From NCBI RefSeq assembly GCF_000496075.1, contig NZ_AWXZ01000023.1:1-64000 (forward strand): a stretch of DNA of 64,000 bases, in the 5' to 3' direction. Under the pieces are notes generated by a model. It ran no database searches, was not told where the DNA came from, and saw only the letters and a program-made list of their open reading frames with translations. The translations under genes were made by a program, and so were the position numbers. Origin of the DNA: Lutibaculum baratangense AMV1 (GTDB lineage Bacteria > Pseudomonadota > Alphaproteobacteria > Rhizobiales > Tepidamorphaceae). Shown in pieces: positions 36,667-45,288 of this stretch (the first letter of the stretch is position 1; each line of letters begins with the position of its first letter).

Positions 36667-36772
36667 CGCCTCCAGTCCCTCTTTTGCCACTGCCGGCACC
36701 CTGACCGCCCGTGGTAAAGGAAGCGTTTCGCGTCCAACACGACATTCGGGGTCGATGGAGCCCGCTCGCCGC

Positions 36773-38101
36773 ATGAGCAATACCTATAAGCCGGCTAACG
36801 ACATCCTGCCGAAGGAGACGGAGGTGGTGGTGATCGGCGGCGGCATCGCCGGCATCTTCGCCGCCTACTACCTGGCGAAGGCGGGCGTGCCGGTCGTCGT
36901 GTGCGAGAAGGGGCGCATCGCCGGCGAGCAGTCCTCCCGCAACTGGGGCTGGATCCGCAAGCAGGGCCGTGACCCGCGCGAGCTGCCGCTCGCGATCGAG
37001 AGCCTCAGGCGCTGGGCGGACATCGCGCCGACGCTTCCAGACGACATCGGCTTCCATGTCGGCGGCGTGACCTACCTCGCGGAGACCGACGCCGACCTCG
37101 CCGAGCACGAGGCCTGGCTCGAGCACGCCAAGCAGCACCAGCTCGACACCAGGCTCCTCTCCTCGGCCGAGACCGACGCGATGCTCGGACAGGACAAGCG
37201 GCGCTTCAAGGGCGCGATGTTCACCCCGAGCGACGCCCGCGCCGAGCCGGGCAAGGCGATCCCGGCCGTCGCCCGGGCCGCGCGGGCCGAGGGCGCGCGG
37301 ATCCTCGAGCGGCTCGCCGTGCGCACGCTCGAGACGGAGGGCGGCCGGGTGACCGGCGTCGTCACCGAGCGGGGCACGATACGCTGCCGGGCGGTGCTCC
37401 TCGCCGGCGGCGCATGGAGCCGGGCCTTCCTCGAGAATATCGGCCTCTCCCTGCCGCAGCTCGCGGTGAAGGCCTCGGTGCAGCGCACCGCACCGGCGCC
37501 GCTGATCACCGAGAGCGCGGTCGGCGGGCACAAGGCTGCGATCAGGCGCCGGCAGGACGGCGGCTACACGCTCGCCCGCTCCTCGGCCGCCACCTTCGAC
37601 ATCATCCCCGCGGCCTTCACCCATTTCCTCGCGTTCCTGCCGATCCTGCGCGAGCAGTGGCGGATCATGACGCTGCGCTTCGGCAGGCCGTTCTTCGACG
37701 CGCTCGGCCAGCGGCGCTGGGGAGCCGACCAGATGAGCCCGTTCGAGCAGATGCGGGTGCTCGATCCCGAGCCGGACACCCGCCTGCTCGACGACGTGCT
37801 CGCCTCGGCGGGCGACCTCTTCCCGCAGCTCCGGGACGCCAGGGCCGTCGAGCGCTGGGCCGGGATGATCGACGTGACGCCGGACGAGATCCCGGTCATG
37901 GGGCCGGTGCCGGGGCGCGAAGGCCTGTTCGTCTCGACCGGCTATTCCGGCCACGGCTTCGGCATCGGCGCGGGCGCGGGGCTCGTGATGGCCGAGATGC
38001 TGCGCGGCCACGAGCCCTCGATCGACATCTCCGCCTTCCGCATGGAGCGCTTCAAGGAGAAGGGCGGCGTCTGGCGGCCAAAGGCCCCGCTGCCGGTTTG
38101 A
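36773..38101 (+). CDS. FAD-dependent oxidoreductase, DAO family
   Basis: A 442-residue flavoprotein with the FAD fold EVVVIGGGIAGIFAAYYLAKAG, a second conserved region SSRNWGWIRKQGRDPRE and C-terminal GLFVSTGYSGHGFGIGAGAG. It resembles D-amino acid dehydrogenase, gamma-glutamylputrescine oxidase and related amine oxidases, so it should oxidise an amino acid or amine. Start ATG 36773 is chosen; ATG 36755 (six residues longer) is also possible. No partner gene indicates a substrate. Confidence 0.88.
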   Translation: MSNTYKPANDILPKETEVVVIGGGIAGIFAAYYLAKAGVPVVVCEKGRIAGEQSSRNWGWIRKQGRDPRELPLAIESLRRWADIAPTLPDDIGFHVGGVTYLAETDADLAEHEAWLEHAKQHQLDTRLLSSAETDAMLGQDKRRFKGAMFTPSDARAEPGKAIPAVARAARAEGARILERLAVRTLETEGGRVTGVVTERGTIRCRAVLLAGGAWSRAFLENIGLSLPQLAVKASVQRTAPAPLITESAVGGHKAAIRRRQDGGYTLARSSAATFDIIPAAFTHFLAFLPILREQWRIMTLRFGRPFFDALGQRRWGADQMSPFEQMRVLDPEPDTRLLDDVLASAGDLFPQLRDARAVERWAGMIDVTPDEIPVMGPVPGREGLFVSTGYSGHGFGIGAGAGLVMAEMLRGHEPSIDISAFRMERFKEKGGVWRPKAPLPV

Positions 38102-38172
38102 GGGGCCAGAGACCCCTTTCACGGGCCATGGCCGCGCTGTGGACCGGCGGCTTGCCGCCGCCGCGCAAGGGG

Positions 38173-38191
38173 GTTATATTTCTGTTATATT
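38173..38191 (+). promoter_or_regulatory. Direct repeat upstream of mazEF, candidate operator/promoter
   Basis: GTTATATT occurs twice, at 38173-38180 and 38184-38191, 11 bases apart, just before AGGAGG (38193-38198) of the antitoxin gene. The AT-rich copies stand out from GC-rich surroundings and can serve as -10 element and antitoxin-binding site; the latter is inference. Confidence 0.5.
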
Positions 38192-38203
38192 CAGGAGGCT
38201 TCG

Positions 38204-38458
38204 ATGAGCACCGCCAGACTCCGCAAGGTGGGGGGCTCCATCATGCTGGCGATCCCGCCCGCCACGCTCGAGGAGCTCGGTCTTTCGGCCGGCTCAACGG
38301 TCTCCATGGAAGTGGAGAACGGGAAGCTGGCGGTCGCGCCGTCGCGCAGGCGGTACAACCTCGACGAACTGCTCGCGCAGTGCGATCCCGATGCTCCGGT
38401 CACTGCCGAGGATCGGGCCTGGCTCGAAGACGAGCCGGTGGACCGCGAGGAGATCTGA
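38204..38458 (+). CDS. AbrB/MazE-type antitoxin
   Basis: An 84-residue protein with an N-terminal swapped-hairpin AbrB domain (STARLRKVGGSIMLAIPPATLEEL) that should bind DNA and autoregulate. The acidic C-terminal half (LLAQCDPDAPVTAEDRAWLEDEP) should wrap the toxin. It is followed 2 bases later by a MazF-type toxin gene, the usual antitoxin-first order. Confidence 0.9.
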   Translation: MSTARLRKVGGSIMLAIPPATLEELGLSAGSTVSMEVENGKLAVAPSRRRYNLDELLAQCDPDAPVTAEDRAWLEDEPVDREEI

Positions 38459-38460
38459 GC

Positions 38461-38793
38461 TTGCGGCGCGGGGAAATCTGGCACGTCGATCTCAATCCTA
38501 CCTCGGGACGCGAGCAGCAGGGAGCTCGCTACGTCCTCATCGTTTCGCCCGAAAGTTTCAACCGGATCTCCGGCACGGCCATCGTCGTCCCGATCACGAC
38601 GGGCGGCATGGGCGCGCGCATGGCGGGATTCGCGGTCTCACTGACGGGAGCTGGAACGGCCTCGACCGGCGTCATCCTGTGCAATCAGGTCCGCACACTC
38701 GACCTGCGGGCGCGTGGCGGCCGCCGGATCGAAGCGGTGCCCGATTTCATCGTGGACGACGTGCTGGCGCGGCTCTCCACCCTGTTCGAATAG
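38461..38793 (+). CDS. MazF/PemK-type endoribonuclease toxin
   Basis: A 110-residue PemK/MazF protein beginning RRGEIWHVDLNPTSGREQQGAR, the family's conserved opening with the catalytic Arg region. SGTAIVVPITT, ILCNQVRTLDLRARG and a final VLARLSTLFE follow. It would cleave mRNA when free of antitoxin. The start is TTG 38461, with GAGGAG about 9 bases upstream inside the antitoxin gene; a weak start fits lower toxin synthesis. Confidence 0.92.
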   Translation: MRRGEIWHVDLNPTSGREQQGARYVLIVSPESFNRISGTAIVVPITTGGMGARMAGFAVSLTGAGTASTGVILCNQVRTLDLRARGGRRIEAVPDFIVDDVLARLSTLFE

Positions 38794-38814
38794 AGGGCGG
38801 GAGGGAGGTCGCCG

Positions 38815-39108
38815 CTACCGCCCTCCGGACGCCCCGCCCTTCTCCCTTGCCTCGGCCTCACGGCTCAGCTCCTCCCTCAGCGCCAGCGCCTCGGAAGCTG
38901 CCGGCGAGCCGGGATAGGCTCTCACGAAGCGGTCGAGCGCCTCGGGCGTGCCCTCGCGGCGGGCGGCCTGGAAGGCGGCGGTGGGGCCGGGGCGCTCGGG
39001 GTCGTAGTCGTGCCAGCCGACGCCCTCGCAGCTATAGGCGCTGCAGCCGGCTGCTGGGTGCGCGGACGCCCAGAGGACGACGGCGGCGAGGGCGAGAACG
39101 GGGCGCAT
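38815..39108 (-). CDS. Small secreted protein of unknown function
   Basis: A 97-residue protein with a signal peptide (MRPVLALAAVVLWASAHPAAG) and two cysteines just after cleavage (CSAYSC) that could form a disulfide. The rest is helical and charged (TPEALDRFVRAYPGSPAASEALALREEL), resembling one tetratricopeptide-like unit. It converges on the mazF gene. No named family. Confidence 0.6.
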   Translation of the reverse strand: MRPVLALAAVVLWASAHPAAGCSAYSCEGVGWHDYDPERPGPTAAFQAARREGTPEALDRFVRAYPGSPAASEALALREELSREAEAREKGGASGGR

Positions 39109-39202
39109 GGGGGCTCGGGGCGGTTGAACGTTCAGCCGCAGTGTTCCACATCAAGGCCCTTCGCGCCAATGCCGGGGAAGCAGGACCAGCCGGAGACGGA
39201 AC

Positions 39203-39481
39203 GTGACGGACAGGCCGCGCATCGCGATCACCTACTGCCGACAGTGCAACTGGATGCTGCGCGCCGCCTGGATGGCGCAGGAGCTGCTCCAGGCCTTCGC
39301 GGAGGATCTGGGCGAGGTCGCGCTCATCCCCGGCACGGGCGGGGTCTTCCGGGTGGAGCTCGACGGCTGGGAGATCTGGGAGCGCAAGCGCGACGGCGGC
39401 TTTCCCGAGGCGAAGGTGCTGAAGCAGCGCGTGCGCGACCGGCTGGATCCGGAGCGCGACCTCGGTCACTCCGACCGCTAG
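39203..39481 (+). CDS. SelT/SelW/SelH (Rdx) family protein
   Basis: A 92-residue thioredoxin-like protein with the redox motif CRQC at residues 12-15 in ITYCRQCNWMLRAAWMAQEL, typical of bacterial Rdx proteins with Cys in place of selenocysteine. GTGGVFRVELDGWEIWERK is the conserved second half. Probably a thiol-redox protein; partners unknown. It ends at the palindromic repeat at 39490. Confidence 0.9.
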   Translation: MTDRPRIAITYCRQCNWMLRAAWMAQELLQAFAEDLGEVALIPGTGGVFRVELDGWEIWERKRDGGFPEAKVLKQRVRDRLDPERDLGHSDR

Positions 39482-39489
39482 ATCACGTT

Positions 39490-39544
39490 GGTTCAGAGCG
39501 GGATGCGGGCGGAAAACCGGTTCCCACTTATCCTCATCCCGCTC
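39490..39544. repeat. Dispersed palindromic repeat, copy 1
   Basis: A 55-base unit with outer arms AGAGCGGGATG and CATCCCGCTC around a middle containing GCGGGCGGAAAACCGG. It differs at two positions from the copy at 62494-62548. It fills the gap between the convergent SelW-like and DMT genes and runs into the DMT stop codon, so it may also act as a bidirectional terminator. Confidence 0.85.
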
Positions 39545-39924
39545 TAGCGCGCCGTGACGATGACGCGCTCGGCGAACGGGCCGGCGAAGACGACATAGGC
39601 GCCGAGCGCGATCAGCGCGAAGCCGAGGAGGTGGTTCAGCGTCAGGTCCTCGCGGAGATAGACGACCGAGAACACCGCGAAGATCGACAGCGTCACGACC
39701 TCCTGGATCGTCTTCAGCTCGGCGCCGGAATAGACGCCGTAGCCGATGCGGTTCGCCGGCACGGCGAGGCAATACTCGAAGAAGGCGATGCCCCAGCTCG
39801 CCAGCACCACGATCGCGAGCGGCCGGTGCTCGAAGCGCAGATGGCCGTACCAGGCGAGCGTCATCATGACGTTCGAGGCGAGAAGCAGGAGGACGGGCAG
39901 GACGTAGCGGGAGATCTCGGGCAT
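39544..39924 (-). CDS. DMT family protein (DUF486)
   Basis: A 126-residue membrane protein with four hydrophobic segments matching the DUF486 family: LLLLASNVMMTLAWYGHL, ASWGIAFFEYCLAVPANRIGY, LKTIQEVVTLSIFAVFSV and LLGFALIALGAYVVF. It is a short relative of the drug/metabolite transporter superfamily. Function unknown. Start ATG 39924 fits the family. Its stop overlaps the palindromic repeat. Confidence 0.9.
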   Translation of the reverse strand: MPEISRYVLPVLLLLASNVMMTLAWYGHLRFEHRPLAIVVLASWGIAFFEYCLAVPANRIGYGVYSGAELKTIQEVVTLSIFAVFSVVYLREDLTLNHLLGFALIALGAYVVFAGPFAERVIVTAR

Positions 39925-40176
39925 GCGGGAGAGCCTCGGGCAGCGGCGCGGCAAGCGGGCCGTCCCGCCGGCGCGGCATGATGCCCAGAGGCCGCGCAAA
40001 GCCTCAAGCGGGGGAACTTCCGTCGCCCCCCGGCCATTCGGCTTCGCGGACGGGCACGCCTCCACCGGGAGCGGCGTGTGAGGGTCCGCCCCTCTTCGGC
40101 ACCGGCCGCGGGACGCCGGGCCGGCCAAGCCCCGGCACCAGACGAACCACCCCACGACCCCGGAAGGACATGACCG

Positions 40177-41514
40177 ATGGGCGCGCTGCTGCTCTCCGTC
40201 TCGGCCCTGATACTGAGCCTCTTCGTGCTCCTGGCCGGCAACTCGATGCAGTTCGTGATCCTCGGCCTGCGCGCGGACGCGGAAGGCTTCTCGACCCTGA
40301 CGATCGGCGTCCTGGCGGCCTCCTACTATGTCGGCTACGCGCTCGGCACGTTCCAGGCGCCGGGCTTCGTGCGGCGGGTCGGCCACATCCGCGCCTTCGC
40401 CGGCGTGGGGTCGGTCATCTCGGCGGTCGTCCTCGCCCATTCGCTGTGGGTCGACCCGATCTTCTGGAGCGCGCTGCGCTTCATCACGGGCATGAGCTTC
40501 GCGGTCATCGCGACCGTCACGGAGAGCTGGATCAACGCGCGGGCCACCCGCTCCGTGCGCGGCCAGCTTCTGGCGGTCGCCAGCATCTCGATCATCCTCG
40601 GCTATGCCGTCGGCCCGCTCGTCGTCAGCCTCGGCTCGGTCGGCGGCTACCCGCTCTTCATCGTCGCCTCGATCCTGATGTCCGTCGGCATCGTGCCGGT
40701 GCTCGTGACGCGGATCGGGCCGCCGGCCGTGCCGGCGGAGACGGCGGCGGAAAGCTACACGCTCATGCGGCTCTACCGCGAGACGCCGCTCGGCCTCGTC
40801 GGCACGATGGTGATCGGCGCGGCGCAGGGCTCGTTCCTCGGGCTCGGCGCCGTCTTCGCGAACCGGGCGGGCCTGAGCGACAACGGCGCGTCCTATTTCG
40901 TCACCGGCGCGCTCGTGGCCGGCATGCTCGTGCAGTACCCGCTCGGCTGGCTGTCCGACCGGTTCGACCGGCGGCGCGTGATCGCCTTCACGACGAGCCT
41001 TCTCGGCGTGGGCGCGGTCGCCGCGATGCTCATGATGGCGACGGTGGGGCCGACCCTGCCGGTCCTCGTCCTGTCGGCGGCGGTGGCGGGCATCGCGGCG
41101 ATGCCGCTCTACGCCGTGATCGTCGCCTATGCGAACGACCGCCTGCCCGAGAGCACGATCGTGCCGGCCGCGGCGGCCCTGATCCTCAGCTTCTCGATCG
41201 GCTCGTCGCTCGCCGGGCCGGTCGCCTCGCTGGCGATGGACATGTTCGGCCCGCAGGGGCTGATGGGCTTCCTCGCCGTCGCGCTCATCGCGCTCGCCGG
41301 GTTCACCTTCGTGCGCATGGCGGTGCGGGAGGACATTCCCGAGGAGGGCGAGGCGGCCGAGGAGAGCACGGGCTACGAGCCGACCGTCTTCGCGGCGAGC
41401 CCGGTGCTCCGGCCGATGGACTGGACGCCCGAGGAGGAGCAGCTCGAGTTCGACTTCACCTTCGGCGAGGACTGGGCGTCCGAGACGGACGAAGACGAGC
41501 GGCTGGCGGCGTGA
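40177..41514 (+). CDS. MFS transporter
   Basis: A 445-residue major facilitator with twelve membrane segments and a C-terminal acidic cytoplasmic tail. Between segments 2 and 3 lies GTFQAPGFVRRVGHIRAF, and between 8 and 9 GWLSDRFDRRRVIAF, the typical MFS loop. It resembles the YcaD group of putative exporters. Substrate unknown. The gene is divergent from the DMT gene and ends at a bidirectional terminator before sodC. Confidence 0.88.
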   Translation: MGALLLSVSALILSLFVLLAGNSMQFVILGLRADAEGFSTLTIGVLAASYYVGYALGTFQAPGFVRRVGHIRAFAGVGSVISAVVLAHSLWVDPIFWSALRFITGMSFAVIATVTESWINARATRSVRGQLLAVASISIILGYAVGPLVVSLGSVGGYPLFIVASILMSVGIVPVLVTRIGPPAVPAETAAESYTLMRLYRETPLGLVGTMVIGAAQGSFLGLGAVFANRAGLSDNGASYFVTGALVAGMLVQYPLGWLSDRFDRRRVIAFTTSLLGVGAVAAMLMMATVGPTLPVLVLSAAVAGIAAMPLYAVIVAYANDRLPESTIVPAAAALILSFSIGSSLAGPVASLAMDMFGPQGLMGFLAVALIALAGFTFVRMAVREDIPEEGEAAEESTGYEPTVFAASPVLRPMDWTPEEEQLEFDFTFGEDWASETDEDERLAA

Positions 41515-41548
41515 TGCGTGGCGGCGCTTCGTGGACCGAAGCAAAAAG

Positions 41549-41580
41549 AAGGACCGGCAGTGCCGGCCCTTCGTCGTGTC
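41549..41580. terminator. Bidirectional terminator between MFS and sodC genes
   Basis: AAGGACCGGCAGTGCCGGCCCTT forms a hairpin with a CCGGC/GCCGG core, preceded by an A run (41543-41547) and followed by T-rich sequence, between two convergent genes. Confidence 0.65.
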
Positions 41581-41595
41581 TTTCGCGGGGTGCGC

Positions 41596-42189
41596 TTACT
41601 GCGCCGCGGGCTCCGCGACCGCCGCGACGACGCCGCAGGCGATGCGCTCGCCGGCGTCACCGGCCGGATCGGTCTCGTAGTCGTCGATCGACGAGTGGAT
41701 CATGAAGGCCGCGCCGTCGTCGTCGAGAAGGGCGTCGTCGCCGTCCGCGATCGTCACGTTCGGCACGAAGAAATCGGCCCTCAGCGCGCCGCTCTCCGGC
41801 ACGTAGATGTTCGGAAGGTCGCCGGCATGCGGCCCGCCCTCGCTGAGGACGCCGTGCTGGTTGCCCTCGGGGGCGAAGTGACCGCCGGCCGACTGGAAGT
41901 CCGGCGCGTCGCACTGGCCGGTCTCGTGGATGTGGAAGCCGTGACCGCCCGCCGGCAGGCCCTCGGCGTCGAGCTGCACGAGAAGGCCGTGCGGCGTCTC
42001 CACGATCGCGACCGTGCCGGCAGCCTCGCCTTCCGAGGTCATGAGATCGGCGCTGGCGGTGACCTGGTTCGACGCCGCCTCGGCCTCGGTGGCGGCCTCT
42101 TGCTCCTGGGCGGAGGCCGGGCCGGCCAGGGCCATGCCCGCGGCGATGGCCATCGCGGAGGCCGCGGTGAAGAGCGTGCGAGTCTGCAT
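41596..42189 (-). CDS. sodC: Superoxide dismutase [Cu-Zn], periplasmic
   Basis: A 197-residue enzyme with a signal peptide (cleavage near GPASAQ) followed by an acidic Ala/Glu-rich linker. Copper and zinc ligands are seen in HGFHIHETGQC, GGHFAPEGNQHG and GPHAGDLPNIYV, and the disulfide partner in GERIACGVV. It converts superoxide to peroxide in the periplasm. Start ATG 42189 with a GGGAG ribosome site. It lies downstream of the glycan operon on the same strand, with about 120 bases between. Confidence 0.95.
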   Translation of the reverse strand: MQTRTLFTAASAMAIAAGMALAGPASAQEQEAATEAEAASNQVTASADLMTSEGEAAGTVAIVETPHGLLVQLDAEGLPAGGHGFHIHETGQCDAPDFQSAGGHFAPEGNQHGVLSEGGPHAGDLPNIYVPESGALRADFFVPNVTIADGDDALLDDDGAAFMIHSSIDDYETDPAGDAGERIACGVVAAVAEPAAQ

Positions 42190-42311
42190 GAGCTGTCTCC
42201 CTCGATCGTCGGTGGTGTCGAAGGAGAATGGAATGCGGCAGCGAGCCGTTCCGGACCTCGCGCGACCGTGTCCGCCGCCGTCCGGTTCGGAACCGGCGGA
42301 AGCCGCGGGCC

Positions 42312-43103
42312 TCAGCCGCCGTTGCGGGACAGGCCGCGGACGATCAGCGACACCGCCTCGTCCTCCTGACGCCAGCGTGTGCTCGTGTCGTCGGCGGTGC
42401 AGAGATAGATCTCGTGGCCCGGCCGGCCCGTGACGCGGAAGCCTGCGCTCCGCAGCATCGCCTCGATCGCGGCGTGGTTCGGCACCCACCAGTTCGTGGG
42501 GTCGTCGCAGAACGTCGTCTCGATGAAGGCCATGTGCGGCCAGGCCGGGTCCGCCAGCCGGTCGCGCGTCTGGAAGTCGCGGTCCTCGCACGCGTCGGGC
42601 GCGACGGCGTCGCTGCCGAAGCTCAGCGTCTGGAAGACCATGAGCCGAGGCTCGAGCTGTCCGAGGATGTCGAGCGCCAGGAGCGGATGGCGGAGGTGGT
42701 AGAACACGCCCATGAAGAGGACGAGGTCGAAGGCCCCGAAGCGGCCGGCCTCGTAGACCGAGCCCTGGCGGAACTCGACCGTGTCGGCCCCCTTCACTTC
42801 CTTCGCCCACTGCGCCTGCCTGAGATAGTGCTCGTCGGTGTCGATGCCGAGGACGGTGGCGCCGCGGGCGGCGAGGGCGAAGCTGTAGTAGCCGGCGTTG
42901 CAGCCGATATCGAGGACCCGCCAGCCCGTGAGGTCGGCCGGGATGTGCGGCGCGATCTGCTCCCACTTGTAGCGCGGGAAGTCGCCGAACATGTGGTCGG
43001 GAGCGGTCTCGATGTTGCCGGGCAGGTGGAGATTGTGGAACCAGGGCCCCAGTTCCTCGATCTTCGTCGCGAGAGTGCAGTGTCCGTTGGTCGTGGTCGT
43101 CAT
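42312..43103 (-). CDS. SAM-dependent methyltransferase (TIGR04290-like)
   Basis: A 263-residue methyltransferase with WRVLDIGCNAGYYSFALAARG and VLGIDTDEHYLRQA, and the signature GVFYHLRHPLLALDIL. I recognise the opening LGPWFHNLHLPGNIETAPDH...FPRYKWEQI from the TIGR04290 family, proteins of unknown function that occur beside glycosyltransferases in Alphaproteobacteria. It overlaps the upstream CgeB-type gene by 4 bases and is the last gene of the operon. It may methylate the sugar product or its carrier. Confidence 0.85.
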   Translation of the reverse strand: MTTTTNGHCTLATKIEELGPWFHNLHLPGNIETAPDHMFGDFPRYKWEQIAPHIPADLTGWRVLDIGCNAGYYSFALAARGATVLGIDTDEHYLRQAQWAKEVKGADTVEFRQGSVYEAGRFGAFDLVLFMGVFYHLRHPLLALDILGQLEPRLMVFQTLSFGSDAVAPDACEDRDFQTRDRLADPAWPHMAFIETTFCDDPTNWWVPNHAAIEAMLRSAGFRVTGRPGHEIYLCTADDTSTRWRQEDEAVSLIVRGLSRNGG

Positions 43104-44191
43104 ACTGCCGATCGTGCCTGCGTGAGCGAAAGCCGCGAGCGCGCCTCGGCCAGCCAGTCCTCCAGCTGCTCGGCACGGCGCGCGGACGAGTGGTCGCCGA
43201 GAATGCGGCGGCGGCCGGCTGCGCCGACTGCCGCTGCGTCGACGACCCTAGCGCCTGCGAGCAGCGAGGTCACGTCTTCGGGGGTGCTGGCGAGCAGGAT
43301 CTCGCGGTCCGGCTCGAAGAACGTCTCGATGCCGTTCCACGGGTCGGAGATGATCGCGGCGGCGCAGGACGCCGCCTCGAACATCCTGACGCTGGGGCTG
43401 TAGCCGAGCGCCACCATCTCGGCCCGCGTCACGTTCAGCGCGAAGCGCAGCTCCGAGTAGAAGGCCGGGTGGTCGGCCGGGCCGACATGGTCGATGCGCT
43501 CGACATTCTCGGGCCAGGCGATGTCGTCTGGATATTGCGGGCCGGCGACGACGAAGCGCATGTGCGGCAGGCGGCGCGCCGGCTCGATCAGCAGCGCCTC
43601 GAGCGGCGGCTGGCGGTCGGGGCTGTACGTTCCGAGATAGCCGAGGTCCCAGCGCTTCCCGACGTCGAGCGGGCGGTAATGGTCGACGTCGACCCCGCAA
43701 TAGAGGGGCCGCGCGCGCACCGCGCCGTACTCATGTGTCAGCGTGTCGAGCGCCGGGCCGCCGCTGAACGACATATAGAGGTCGAAGCGGGGGACGAGGT
43801 CGGGCGTCAGGTACTCGTGGTCGCCTCGCGACAGCTTGCCGAGCGTGACGGGAGTGTCGATGTCGTAGAAGGCGAGGGGCGAAACGTCGAAGGCGAGGAG
43901 CTTCTCCGCGAGCGCGACGCCCTCGGGAACGTAGGAGCCGAGGACGACGGCGTCGGCGGCCTCGATCTCCCCGCGCAGCGCGTCGACGTCGCCGAGCGAG
44001 GAATAGAGGCGGAGGTCGCAGTAGTCGCAGGACGTGAAGTCGCGATGGGCGGCATACCAGGGCACGTCGCGCTCGAGGAAGACGACCTCGTGTCCCCGCG
44101 CGTGAAGCGCGCGGCAGAGCGCGCGGTAGGTGGTGGCGTGGCCGTTCCCCCAGGAGGAGGAGAGGCTCAGGCCGAAGATGGCGATCTTCAT
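43100..44191 (-). CDS. CgeB-type glycosyltransferase, copy 1
   Basis: A 363-residue GT-B fold protein: MKIAIFGLSLSSSWGNGHAT at the N-terminus and the C-terminal GYSPSVRMFEAASCAAAIISD motif of the CgeB / GT1_2 family. The pattern of a ligand-binding loop followed by SVRMFEA is shared with the next two genes. Likely transfers an activated sugar to an acceptor. It overlaps both neighbours by 4 bases. Confidence 0.85.
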   Translation of the reverse strand: MKIAIFGLSLSSSWGNGHATTYRALCRALHARGHEVVFLERDVPWYAAHRDFTSCDYCDLRLYSSLGDVDALRGEIEAADAVVLGSYVPEGVALAEKLLAFDVSPLAFYDIDTPVTLGKLSRGDHEYLTPDLVPRFDLYMSFSGGPALDTLTHEYGAVRARPLYCGVDVDHYRPLDVGKRWDLGYLGTYSPDRQPPLEALLIEPARRLPHMRFVVAGPQYPDDIAWPENVERIDHVGPADHPAFYSELRFALNVTRAEMVALGYSPSVRMFEAASCAAAIISDPWNGIETFFEPDREILLASTPEDVTSLLAGARVVDAAAVGAAGRRRILGDHSSARRAEQLEDWLAEARSRLSLTQARSAV

Positions 44192-45288
44192 GCGGTCTTC
44201 CTCTCGCGGCTCGAACGCACGTCGCGCAGGGACCTGAAGATCCCGTCGACCTGCTCGGCGCGGCGGGCATAGGTGTGCTCCGCCATGATCCGCGCCCGGC
44301 CGGCGCGGCCGATCTCGCCCGCGCGGTCGCGGTCGAGGCCCTCGAGGAGCCGTGCCACGTCCTCGCCGGTCTCGGCGACCAGCGCCTCCCGGCCCGGTTC
44401 GAGGAAGAGCTCGAGCCCCTGCCAGTGATCCGTGATGAGGCAGCCGCCGGCGCCGGCGGCCTCGAAGACGCGGGTGGCGGGCGAGAAGCCGACCTTCGCC
44501 ATGGAATCACGGGCGACGTTCAGCACCGCGAGCGGCGTCGTGTTGAAGGCGTTGTGGTCGCGCGTCGAGACGTGGCCGATATGGCGGACGTTCTCCGGCA
44601 GCTGGTGCGGCTCCCAGCCCGAGCCGCCGAGCAGGAAGCGCCGGTGCGGCAGCATCCGGGCCGGCTTGAAGAAGAACTCCTCGACCCTCGCCTCGCGGTC
44701 GGGCAGTCGGTTGCCGAGGAAGGCGAGGTCGCAGGCGAAGCGCTCGTCGTGCGGCACGGGATGGTGCGTCTCGGGATCGAGGGCGTTGTATACGGGAGCG
44801 CAGTGGCGGGCGCCGAAGCCGCGATAGGCCTCGACGACGGGATCTCCGCCGCCATAGGTGAGCACCGCGTCGAGCTGCGGCAGGAGCGCGTGCATCATGT
44901 GGCCGGGATCCGCGGCGAGATCGGCGAGCGTCGCGGGCGCGTCGACATCCCAGAAGATCTTCAGCGCGTCGTCGCGGCCGTGCTCGAGGATGCCGCGGAA
45001 GAGCTCGTCGTCGAAGACGCCGACGCCGCTGGCCTTCACGACGATATCGGCCTGTGCCGCCTCAGCGAGCACGGCGTTCACGGCGTCTTCGTTCGCGTCG
45101 TAGACGACGACCCTGGCCCAGTCGGGCGGGTCCATGTCGCGGTTCTTCTGCCGGTCGTAGGCATCCGGCTCGTAGAAGGTGACCTCGTGGCCGAGCGCGG
45201 CGAGATTGCGGATGAGGCCGCGATAGTAGGTCGCCGCGCCGTTCCAGTACGCGGAGACGAGGCTAGACCCGTAAAAGGCGATGCGCAT
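44188..45288 (-). CDS. CgeB-type glycosyltransferase, copy 2
   Basis: A 366-residue GT-B protein beginning MRIAFYGSSLVSAYWNGAAT, with the CgeB-type C-terminal GFSPATRVFEAAGAGGCLITD and a LFLEPGREALVAETGEDVARLL ending. Similar to copy 1 in length and motif order. The start overlaps the stop of copy 3 by one base (TGATG). Donor and acceptor sugars are not readable. Confidence 0.87.
   Translation of the reverse strand: MRIAFYGSSLVSAYWNGAATYYRGLIRNLAALGHEVTFYEPDAYDRQKNRDMDPPDWARVVVYDANEDAVNAVLAEAAQADIVVKASGVGVFDDELFRGILEHGRDDALKIFWDVDAPATLADLAADPGHMMHALLPQLDAVLTYGGGDPVVEAYRGFGARHCAPVYNALDPETHHPVPHDERFACDLAFLGNRLPDREARVEEFFFKPARMLPHRRFLLGGSGWEPHQLPENVRHIGHVSTRDHNAFNTTPLAVLNVARDSMAKVGFSPATRVFEAAGAGGCLITDHWQGLELFLEPGREALVAETGEDVARLLEGLDRDRAGEIGRAGRARIMAEHTYARRAEQVDGIFRSLRDVRSSRERKTA

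Noticed and set aside
38101-38121. Terminator after the DAO-type gene
   Set aside because: AGGGG/CCCCT with a 7-base loop gives only five pairs and a short TTTC tail, too weak to call.
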